Source: Paratinospora sagittata (Eukaryota; Streptophyta; Magnoliopsida; Ranunculales; Menispermaceae). Taken from it: a DNA stretch of 64,000 nt. Position 1 is the first letter of the stretch; every line of letters begins with the position of its first letter. Positions 1 through 8,933 of the stretch are shown in pieces. The stretch lies in NCBI GenBank assembly GCA_035771175.1, contig CM069598.1:4796194-4860193 (forward strand). The letters run 5' to 3'. The position numbers and the translations under genes are program-made. The notes under the pieces are model-generated. The model was not told where the DNA came from, did no database searches, and saw nothing but the letters and a program-made list of their open reading frames with translations.

Positions 1-129
1 CACAGCTTCTTATTACCCAATTTACAGTCCCATAAAGCTTCTTGAACAGATAATTCTTGACCTTCGACCAGTTGCCAGATCTCAAGTGCCATCGGACGGT
101 GAAATCTTTTACTGCCCTTCTTAACGCTT

Positions 130-330
130 GAAATTGATTCAAACAAGTTTGACGAGGCTGAGAAGATTTTTCGTCATGTAGCAATACCATGATTGGAGGG
201 TTTTGTAAAATGGGTTCTTTGGATTCTGCACTTGCAATGTCGGATGAGATGGAGGGATTAAATTTGAAGACCAATTTGATTACTTTCAATAAGATTATGC
301 ATGGGTTTGTGATGTCGGGCGGTGGAACGA
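130..330 (+). pseudogene. PPR-protein fragment with a frame change
   Basis: The frame from about 130 to 189 reads EIDSNKFDEAEKIFRHVAIP, and a different frame from 189 reads MIGGFCKMGSLDSALAMSDE and continues to LITFNKIMHGFVMSG. Together these look like consecutive P-class PPR motifs (GFCKxGxLDxALxxxDEM), but the frame shifts near position 187 and no long open frame follows. PPR proteins bind organellar RNA. This stretch is read as a decayed remnant, possibly the edge of a larger pseudogene starting left of the window. A short intron between the frames cannot be excluded. Confidence 0.45.
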
Positions 331-1389
331 TGATTTCGAGAAAATCTGGAGTAGAATGGAAAAGAGCCATGATGTTTACGTGATGTTAGATGTTTCAATG
401 CCAAGGTGTGTGCACACTGGTGCTTCAGGGGAACACGTCTTAAGGCTTTTGAGTTTGTTAAACAATTCAACACTGGCGGATACTATAGAATCAAGCCTAG
501 GTCTTTGCGTGTCATACTTTTACTCGAAGAGTACTACAGGGATAAGAATAAAGAATATGGATATTGATAGGAAGTACAACAGGTTAATGGAAAAGCTATA
601 CTTTGTTATTATTTTTATTTCATTATACTTTGTTAATTCACAAGCCCCCAATTATATACTTTGTTATTATTGACAGTTATAGGGCATATTTTTAACAAAA
701 TTCGAATCATATTGATTTCGAGGAAGTTTATATGCCTTATATATCGTTCGTGGTATTACAATTTGGAGTTGTTCGCTAGTTCGACAAAGCCATTTATGAA
801 ATCAGTTTCGCCTTTCTCAAGAATAATTTTCTTTTTACTAATATTACATTTTTACTGAAAAAAGATAATATTAACTTATATACAAAGACTAACATATTTT
901 CTAAAAAATAATAATAGTTTTACAACAATTTTGCTAACATTGAAATTCACCTGCCACGTTCCAGGATCTCCTAGGCAGAAAGATGATTTTGATGTTCATT
1001 ACACTGAAATTTAATGTATTTCATTGGAATTGAAATGTATTCTGTTCAATTGTAACATTACAGGGTTCAGTTTTCCAAAACAAAAACAAAAACAAAATTA
1101 CAGGGTTCTATTTTGAACAATTACCTCATTGTAAAATCCGAATCTTATATTTATAATGGCATCATTGTAACAGAATCCGAAGACTGATTCTTGTTTGTGA
1201 AAAGATACCTCGTATAAATGTTCTTGTTTCGGATTTTTTTTTTAACAAAACTAAAGAGAGTTTAATACAATTCAAAAAGTTAAAAAAAAAAAAGCAAAAA
1301 ACAAGTGTTATACTATGGTTTCGATTTAAGACAACATGAAGAGAAGCATTGTAAACATATAGTTTTTAAGAAGAATCGAGTACCAATAC
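331..1389. other. AT-rich spacer, no gene seen
   Basis: Only short, unrelated open frames occur here. From about 580 the sequence is AT-rich with short homopolymer runs. An A-rich motif (cagggttc..ttt then aaaacaaaaacaaaa) is partly repeated near 1060-1110. No protein motif, tRNA or clear promoter was recognised. Confidence 0.4.
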
Positions 1390-1482
1390 GATGCCTCAGA
1401 ATTGCAGAATGTCAGCAAGGCTTAAAAGCCAATCAGTCCCGAAAGATGGTGTAATTTGTTAAGTGATTTCATCACAGGCATC
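1390..1482 (-). ncRNA. snoR39BY: C/D-box snoRNA, snoR39BY-like, guide for 25S and 5.8S rRNA
   Basis: On the minus strand this 93-nt stretch has every part of a C/D snoRNA: a 6-bp terminal stem (GATGCC with GGCATC), box C TGTGATGA at 1469-1476, box D' CTGA at 1433-1436 and box D CTGA at 1396-1399. The element before D' contains CACCATCTTTCGGG, complementary to the 25S rRNA CCCGAAAGATGGTG segment. The fifth base before the box pairs with the G of CCCG, equivalent to yeast Gm805. The element before D contains ATTCTGCAATT, complementary to AATTGCAGAAT of plant 5.8S rRNA, again aiming at a G. This double specificity is that of Arabidopsis snoR39BY as I recall it. It would direct 2'-O-methylation by fibrillarin in the nucleolus. 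Box C' is weak. A TATA-like element lies upstream on the same strand. Confidence 0.85.
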
Positions 1483-2053
1483 AAAGGAAAAGTCATTTCT
1501 ATAAGAAGATAAAAAGAAATGAAATCAAAGATAATACAAAGAAGCAAAACGAAAGAAAATGTATGTCTCATGGCCAATCCCAAGAGGTAATGGCAGCAAC
1601 GCTGCTCCACAAGGCAATGGAATATGAGACCGCCATTCAACGGAGGAACTCCCTAGAAGAAGAGAGAACCATCAACGTCGATCGGCTCTATTTGCGACGT
1701 TTACTTTGGAATTTGCGAACATTGAAATGTTCGCTCCAATCTATAAAGAAAGGAGATTTTCTGCCAGAAAACCTTCCCCGTCGCTCCGATCCGTTCTCTG
1801 AAACCTAACAAACCAGTACAAAACCACACCTAAGACACACAAAAAAATCTAGAACTATTTTCTCAAAATCTCTCAAAGGCAGCACAGATCGTAACTTGAA
1901 TAAATCGACGCCGGCTGAAACTGTAGAAAAAAAATTGAAAGAACTAGAACAGAAGCTGAAAAATTAACCATAAGAAACCTAGATCGAGAAGATACCGAGT
2001 TCTAGAGCTATCCTTGTTGAAAATCGAACGATTGATGAAGAATGTGCGATGGG
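1483..2053 (-). other. Probable snoRNA precursor/host transcript
   Basis: This segment lies between a minus-strand TATA-like box and the snoRNA. It has pyrimidine-rich tracts and only short open frames on either strand: 72 codons minus from 1640, 81 codons plus from 1563, and a 32-codon frame MVNFSASVLVLSIFFLQF near 1970. None resembles a known protein. No other box C/box D pair was found in it, so the snoRNA may be a single unit in a non-coding host. The transcript is inferred, not seen. Confidence 0.35.
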
Positions 2054-2064
2054 CATATTTATAG
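2054..2064 (-). promoter_or_regulatory. TATA-like box upstream of snoRNA transcript
   Basis: Minus-strand CTATAAATATG is a good TATA match, placing a start near 2025-2035, about 550 nt before the snoRNA. No plant snRNA-type upstream element was seen, so an ordinary Pol II promoter is the simplest reading. Confidence 0.4.
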
Positions 2065-2465
2065 AATGAGGTGCTTCAATTCTGTCGTTGGATGTGTAGA
2101 TCGACGGTCAGGGATTTTCTTAGATTTTCATATCAAGGTCTTGAAGTTTTTTGAAGCCGTCAATTTGTGAACTGTTATATGATTAGGGTTTCAGTTCACT
2201 TAAACCCTAATCAAGAGAAAAGGAGGCCCATTTGACATTTATCAAGTCATTGGATCGATCCCATCTCTTTAATCTTTTTTTATTTTTATTTTTTTTTTGT
2301 GCGGAACCATCTTTTTAATCTTTGATAAAATTCTAATTATTATAAAAATAAGTATTTTTTGGTATATTTAAAATCTTTTAAAAAAAGGCAGCCCGGTGTA
2401 AAAACTACTACCTATGTTAGGTTTTAGAGAAGGATATTATTAGGTTTATTATACATTACTTTATC

Positions 2466-2690
2466 TTTTTTTTTTTTTTTTAAGATCTGGGTCTTCGGTC
2501 CAGTTTGTGCACATTCGACTAATTCCAGAGGTACAAGCCCTAGCCTACAAATGAGACACCCCCTAAAACCCCAGAAAAAATCTTCGTTCAGGCTCGTATA
2601 TATCATAAAGAACAAATAGAATAAGGCTCAAACTCGTGACATCTTAGTAACCTATCCCTCAATCCAACCATTTAACCAATGTCTCTTTCA
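2466..2690 (-). mobile_element. tRNA-derived SINE-like element
   Basis: Read on the minus strand, the element has a perfect Pol III A box TGGTTAAATGG (plus 2668-2678), a degenerate B box AGTTTGAGCC about 40 nt later (near 2625-2634), and ends in a long A run (the T run at 2468-2482). The flanks share an imperfect cattac..ta.c motif that may be a decayed target duplication. Family not recognised. Confidence 0.5.
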
Positions 2691-3279
2691 TTACGCTACC
2701 TTACCTTGTATTGCAAGAGATTATTTTCATGACTCAAGCTTCTGACTATCAAATTACATTTAAAAATGAAAGTATTTTTATGTATATTTTTTGTATAGGA
2801 ATTGAACATTTGTTTTGGGTTCATGCTTTAGAAGCGAGAAAAGAAAAGATTAATGAACATAAAATAGAAAAATGTATGAATTAAAGAAATTCTCAAGTGT
2901 CAAATGGCAATAGAAACTTGTGGGAACTAGAAGCCAAATCTCAAAAAATATGGTTCCCCCTTTTCTATTTTATTACCATTAATTTCTATACCATACCAAG
3001 GAATGTGTTGCTTCAAATGAAAGGCTCTTTAGGTTCAATGCATTTCATCTGCCAAGACATAAATAAAACAAAAAGATAGTAAAGAATAAGAGAAGCAATT
3101 TGACTAATCCCTATAAAAATAATACAAGAAGTTTTGGTTTTGAATTGCTTTACAATTACCACATCAATTAGTATTTATGTAAAAATAAACTGACATAAAT
3201 ACCAATGGATTGAATGAAGGCTTTTTATTTTTATTTATTTTTAATTTAAAGTGATGTTCCTCGTTAGTCAGCTTATGCA
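2691..3279. other. AT-rich spacer, no gene seen
   Basis: Contains only short frames (for example 60 codons from 2897) with no recognisable protein similarity. It forms the left flank of the solo LTR. Confidence 0.35.
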
Positions 3280-3284
3280 TCATA

Positions 3285-3801
3285 TGTTGGAAAATATTGA
3301 TGTGAAAATCCTATTTTAATATGAATGAAAAATTGGAAAAATGGAAAAAATAGAAAGGTATATTAAAAGAGTGTGTCCTTCACATAACACCTATTCATTT
3401 AAAGGGATGTGACCTTTTAAATGGTGTCTATTATCATGTATAGACATATCTTTATAAAATGTCTCTTTTCGATGGTGTCTCTTTGATTTGCACACTTTAG
3501 GTAAGTATAAATAGTCCCCCACTAAAGTCATTAACTAATGATTATATTAGATTCAATTAGAATATACATTCTTCATTTTAGTCATAGTGTGTGTGAGAGA
3601 GAATTAAACATATTGGTTCGTTGATCTTGTAATTTGAAGTGTTACTGTTATAAGATGTGATCGTTGTATCCTAAGAGACAATCGTCATTAGACCGTGAAC
3701 ACCAGTGCAGGACGAAATTGTCTTAAGGACATAGAGTCAAACTCTAGCATCAATTAATTTACTTCGTATTCTACTTTGTAAGTAACGCACTATATCCTAC
3801 A
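3285..3801 (+). mobile_element. Solo LTR of a retrotransposon, with 5-bp target duplication
   Basis: The 517-bp element begins TGTTGG and ends CCTACA, the usual TG...CA ends with a short imperfect inverted repeat. It is flanked by the identical 5-bp sequence TCATA at 3280-3284 and 3802-3806. Internally there is a promoter-like GTATAAATAG at about 3505-3514 followed by a pyrimidine/GTGTG leader, as in Ty1/copia LTRs, so its transcription direction is plus. No gag-pol, primer-binding site or polypurine tract follows. It is therefore a solo LTR left by recombination between two LTRs. The copia assignment is inference from length and end sequence. Confidence 0.85.
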
Positions 3802-3995
3802 TCATAGATACTGATCCACCTTGAACAAATACCACTAAGAATACATGGTATCATCTCATTTTATTGTGTGTGAGTGTCTCTACAAGTGAAATGAGGATGG
3901 CACAGTAAGTCCATTAGCCAAGGTAACCTACCGTTTTAAGCCATTTGAGGCGTGTTGCTGAATATTTATACTTGCAAGTTTTAAACAATAGGAGG

Positions 3996-4092
3996 GGGTG
4001 CTATCGTAGCAACACCAATGCACCGAATCCCACCAGAACTTTGTAGTTAAACGTATTAAGATGGGTGACTTCCTAAAAAGTCCTCAGGTTGC
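3996..4092 (+). pseudogene. 5S rRNA-like pseudogene with A-rich tail
   Basis: The sequence runs GGGTGCTATCGTAGCAAC, then AATGCACCGAATCCCACCAG, AGTTAAACGT, AAGATGGGTGACTTCC and AGTCCTCAGGTTGC, a clear match along plant 5S rRNA. It is about 97 nt instead of 120. Roughly 20 nt are missing between the A box (AGTTAAACGT) and the C box (GATGGGTGAC), removing the intermediate element and the loop region. A run of A with one G follows at 4093-4112. It is isolated, not part of a 5S tandem array. A retroposed copy or a 5S-headed SINE are the two readings. Confidence 0.8.
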
Positions 4093-4919
4093 AAAAAGAA
4101 AAAAAAAAAAAATTCTACACAACCATAGCATTTCTAAGAATTATACATAAAAAATTCACATTATTTTATAGCATTCCACGCTGAAGAATGAGATTTGGTG
4201 AGAGTAAAAGCCAACAAACTCATCCACCCCAAAAACACCCGAATTTTCAGATGCCGTGCCGTCTTGGGAGTTAGCAGAAGACAAAGCTTCTTCGGCAATT
4301 CATCTTCTTCACCATTTTTTAACTTTCTCATTCTCCAACCATCCTTCTCGTTTATCCATGTTAATCTCTTCAAATCCTGAGAAACTCTCTAATACAAGAA
4401 CCATCTGATTCACTTCATCCTTATTGAAAACCGCCAAAAACAATCACACCCACTTGATCAAACAGTCTCTTCATGCTACCCTTTTCTCAAAAACTTCACT
4501 TTTTCCAGCATTGTGAACAACAGCACTATATAAGTAACTAAAAAAAATTATAGGAGTAACTTAAGGAAGGTGAAAAGTCTGAATGCAGAAGCTCAAGGAG
4601 CTCCAAATTTTTCAACTACCCCAGTACTCGAGAAGTGCTTTCAAAGCCTTAAAATTTGGATTCTAAGTCCAAACTCGCGGGCAACTTCTTAAGTTTTTGA
4701 ATTAAGTGCAACAAACAACCCCACGAGTGTTCCATGCTTTTCTTCAGCAACTATGTTCCTGAATTCGAGAAGCCTCCTGTGGTTTTCGAGCATTTTGCTG
4801 GATGCCCATTTGATCAAGCATTGGTAAGGTAACAAAAACTGTAGAGAAACTTCAAGTGAGAAATCAGATTTAAGTTGAACGAGGTGTGCTGCTGTAGAGA
4901 CTTTGCACGAGTCCTGAAC

Positions 4920-7240
4920 ATGGAAGCTCCTACAAGTCCAAAAGCAAGTTCACTGGCTCTTAGTCCTTACTCATCTCCAAATGTTGGAGCCTTGCTGAAG
5001 ATTAAGATGACAGCATGGTAAAATGATCAGTAATTCACTGTTCTATCCTACTAGATGAATGTTCTTTTTTTTTTTTCTTTTTTTTTTTTAAGTTTTTGAT
5101 CTTGTAAGGTTTTCTACCAATTCAGGAGTCAAGAAACTGGTCTACCCGTTTCCGTTCGGGTTCGTGTTTGCAACAAAGTCTTCAATCTTCACAAGGTAGA
5201 AGAACTGCCAATTCTAGAGTAAAACTTGATATTTGAACCGTAATAACTTAAAGAGTGTTATAACTTCTAACCTTTTGTTCACTTATGACAGTACCCTCTT
5301 GTTTCAAAGAGCGGATACTTCAGAAAGGCACTGAGTGAGAAAACAGAAGTTAAGCTACCAGATAATTTTCTCGGAGGATCTGAGGTCTTCGAAATGGTTG
5401 CCCTTTTCTGCTACGGGTCTTCAGCTCTTATTGATCCTTTTAATGTTGCAGCCCTTTGCTGTGCTGCCGAGTTCCTAGAAATGACAGAAGCTTACAGTTT
5501 GGGCAACTTGTGCGAGCGGGCAGACCTATATCTTAATCAGGTTGTGCTACAGAACTGGGACGATACATTGATCGTTCTTCAAAAGTGCCAAACACTTCTT
5601 CCCTTATCCGAAGAGCTCCTAATTGTGTGTCGCTGTGTGGAGTCCCTTGCGTTCATGGCTTGTATGGAGATTTTAGATCCAGAGAGGAAACGAAACAGAC
5701 CTGTTCTCACCATGGAGGCCTTTGCAAATCAAACTTGGAGTTGTGAGGCCGTGAACGAAATTGCAGGGCAGGAACTATGGATCAAAGATCTTACAGCTTT
5801 GCCATTTGACTTCTTCAAAAGGATAATTAGGTCCCTGAGAAGACAAGGCATGAAGGAGAAGTACGTTAGTCCCATTATTGTTTTCTATGCAAACAAATGG
5901 GTTCTCAACAAGAAGACCCATCAATTTTTGGAGCAAAAAGATGAAAAAAATAGGTCTGAAAATGCAAATACAAAAGTTTCAATCATTCTACAGGGTATAC
6001 TTGATTTGCTACCAATGGAAGGAAGGACAAGCAAAGTAATTCCAGTGGGATTTTATTTTGCATTGCTATCAAAAGCTCTTGATCTCAATATAACAAGTGA
6101 TAGTAAGGCAAAGCTGCAGGATCATATTGCAAATATGCTTCACTTGGCATCACCCGAAGATTTCTTACTTCCAGTTCCAGGAAGTGAAATGAAAGTCATT
6201 TCATCCAGTGTTCAGTTGTCTACAATGGAAAACATAGTTTCTACCTGCATATCTTCTAGCAGAGATACAGATCACACACCATCAGATAAAATGTATGTTG
6301 TTGCGGAACTATGGGATAGGTATCTTTCTCACATAGCTATTGATCCAAGCATGGTGCCCAAAAGATTCATGAATCTCATTGAGGCCGTACCAATATCATA
6401 CCGACGCACTCACGATCATCTCTATAGAGCAATTAGCATCTTTCTAGCAGTAAGCTCACAACTTTCAGCATCTCACAGTAGCTATGAACATATATATTTC
6501 ACATGCATGTTCTAATTTTTTATTCTTAGGAGCACCCGAACATATCTCAAGAGGACAAAGGATCAGTATGCAAGTACCTAAATTGCCAGAAACTATCACA
6601 GGAAGCAAGCATTGAAGTTGTACAAAATGACTCAATGCCACTGAGATTAATTGTACAAGCACTATTTGCTCAGCAGCTGAATACACACCAAGCCTTCAGA
6701 TATTGCTCTGATTCATTCAGATACACTCATTTCGGAGACTTTTCTGGTGTCCTCTCAAGCTCGAGACATTCAAATCCGAAAAGCCAGATTATAGAAACAC
6801 CATCAAAAGAGGGAGATGCTGATGCAGGTGTTACACCCTTGGGATTTCTGCTGCAGAAAGATACTTCAGTGCAGAGGTCTGGATTCTCAAGAGAGGATTA
6901 TGAATCCACAAGCTTTAGGATTCAAAACCTTGAAAAGGAACTCAATGCCTTGAAGAGAAGCCTTCAAATGCAGAAGATCTCAAATGAGTCAGCACCAAAT
7001 CCTGCCAAATCACAGAGCTTGAAGCCTTACCGTTCAGACGGAAGAATGCTGAGTAAGAAGAATAATCCAATGGGACAATTCACCAGTTGCATCAATTCTG
7101 TCAGTTTTGATTCTCAGAGAAAGTATGCCAATAGATTATTTAAGATATTTAGGAGGATGGCCCAGTTCGGTAAAAGCAAATCAAAGAGAAAGCCAGGTGG
7201 TTTTGGTCAGTTTCCCAAGTCGCGCGAACAAAATTCCTAA
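4920..7240 (+). CDS. NPH3/BTB-POZ family protein (At5g48130-like)
   Basis: Four exons (4920-5017, 5126-5195, 5292-6449, 6530-7240) join in phase to 678 aa. Residues about 29-130 form a BTB/POZ fold (KIKMTAWSQETGLPVSVRVR, then VFNLHKYPLVSKSGYFRKAL). The NPH3 domain starts near residue 217 (GQELWIKDLTALPFDFFKRI) and includes the conserved RRTHDHLYRAISIFL at the exon 3/4 border. A C-terminal coiled coil (NLEKELNALKRSLQMQKI) is followed by a very basic tail. NPH3 proteins act as substrate adaptors for CUL3 E3 ligases and work with phototropins at the plasma membrane. This subgroup's own partner is not known to me. The start is chosen because it heads the only exon giving the conserved N-terminus; 4113-4919 is leader or upstream spacer with no other gene seen. 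Confidence 0.92.
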
Positions 7241-7574
7241 AGACACAATATGTATGAAGCTGAACAATAGATATGGAATGAAGATTAAACTATATACTGA
7301 AGAAACGCATATTTTAACATATATCAAATATCTATAGTTTTTTTTTTTTTGATAAGTGGTGCGATTTAATCAGGCTAGCATTCCACTTGTCAAACTATTG
7401 AGCCAAGGGTTCAGCCCCTGATTATAATATGTATGTATTCATGCTTCATGCATCTAAATGTAAAAATGCATGCAAAAAAACATGGAAGGAAGGACCAAAC
7501 ATGCAACATACAGTGTATGATAAATAGTATTTCCTCTAAAAATTGAATAATTCATTTATGATATCCACCTTTGA

Positions 7575-8933
7575 TCAAGACCTGCTTAGATCTGGAACAT
7601 AACCGGCATCCTTTAAGACACAAGTTAGTTCCTTGATCATCTCGTATATCTTCTCAGTTTGTTTGTGACTTTTATCTCCAACAAGAAAGGCATAGACTTC
7701 CCTTTGGACCTCAATCCAACTACAAGCAGGTTCCTTTTTCACCTTCAACATTCTCATCACCTCCCGTACTACTTTAACATTTTCCCACATCCCGAAAGCA
7801 GCATAAGTATTGGACATAACAACATGCTTCCCAGCATTTTCTGGCTCCAAATCAAAAAATCTCTTTGCTGCAAGTTCCACCAATTCCAAGTCTCCATGAT
7901 TCCTACAAGCCCCAATCAATGCACCCCAAACGACACTGTGTTTATCACAAGGCGAATTCTTAACAAACTCATAAGCCTCATTCAACTTTCCCGCACGCCC
8001 TAAGAGATCAACCATGGCTGCATAGTGTTTCGCCCTTGGCCTAATACCATAATCTCTTGTCATCGAGTAAAAATACCTCCAACCCTCACTAATTAGACCA
8101 CCATGGCTACACGCAGAAAGAATGGCAAGAAAAGTAACATAATTGGGTCTAAAGCCTTCGTCCATCATTTGATGAAACAGCTCCAAAACCTCTTCTATTC
8201 GTCCATGTAAGCCGTACCCAGAGATCAAAGCTGTCCAAGTAATAACATTTCTCTCTAACGCCTTGTCAAACACTCTACGAGCATCACAAGGACTACTACA
8301 CTTAAAATACATATCCATAAGGGCACTGTTAACTACAACATTATTCGTAATTTGACTCTTGATCATGACACTATGCACCTGCTTCCCCTGCTCCAGAGTC
8401 GCCTGCTTAGCACAAGCCCGGAAGACAGACGCAAAAGTAAACTGATCCGGGTGCACACCGCTCAATCTCATCCTATAATAAAGATTCAATCCCACTTCTT
8501 CAAGACCATTTTGCACATTCCCGGATATCATAGCGTTCCAGGAAACCACACTTCTGTGCAAAATTTCATCAAATATGATATGGGCAGTCCTTAAATCTCC
8601 ATTTTTTGCATATAAAATCACTAATTTTGTGAATAGATATTCGTTGGGATCAAACCCAGTTGTTATCATTTGCGAATGAATTCTTCTACCTCTCTTGAAT
8701 TCTTTCCTGAATATGCATTCCTGTAATAGAAGCGCGTAAGTTTGCTGATCCACTTGTGATTTTGTCCCACATAATAGTTCTACTGCTTCTATTATTCTTC
8801 CAGAATGACATAGATTCTTCAATTTTTCATTAAACTCAAGCAAGTTCGTGTTGATTTGGCGCGAAAAATGCAAATATCTCAACCGTTGCAAGCCCATGTG
8901 GAGAACAGAACAGTTGATTAATATGAAATTCAC
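7575..8933 (-). CDS. PLS-class pentatricopeptide repeat protein (At4g16470-like)
   Basis: A single 452-codon exon. After a basic, hydroxylated N-terminus that would suit an organellar presequence (VLHMGLQRLRYLHFSRQ), it carries PLS-type PPR motifs such as VVSWNAMISGNVQNGLEEVG, ALMDMYFKCSSPCDARRVFD and VITWTALISGYGLHGRIEEV. An E-type C-terminus follows (HYAAMVDLLGRAGKLNEAYE, VWGALIGACRNHGDLEL, PACSWIEVQREVYAFLVGD). No DYW deaminase domain is present. PLS-E proteins bind mitochondrial or plastid transcripts, usually for C-to-U editing. The close likeness to Arabidopsis At4g16470 is from memory. The two nearby methionines at codons 1 and 13 leave the start slightly uncertain. It is convergent with the NPH3 gene, stop codons about 330 bp apart; that gap holds only a T run and AT-rich sequence. 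Confidence 0.9.
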   Translation of the reverse strand: MNFILINCSVLHMGLQRLRYLHFSRQINTNLLEFNEKLKNLCHSGRIIEAVELLCGTKSQVDQQTYALLLQECIFRKEFKRGRRIHSQMITTGFDPNEYLFTKLVILYAKNGDLRTAHIIFDEILHRSVVSWNAMISGNVQNGLEEVGLNLYYRMRLSGVHPDQFTFASVFRACAKQATLEQGKQVHSVMIKSQITNNVVVNSALMDMYFKCSSPCDARRVFDKALERNVITWTALISGYGLHGRIEEVLELFHQMMDEGFRPNYVTFLAILSACSHGGLISEGWRYFYSMTRDYGIRPRAKHYAAMVDLLGRAGKLNEAYEFVKNSPCDKHSVVWGALIGACRNHGDLELVELAAKRFFDLEPENAGKHVVMSNTYAAFGMWENVKVVREVMRMLKVKKEPACSWIEVQREVYAFLVGDKSHKQTEKIYEMIKELTCVLKDAGYVPDLSRS

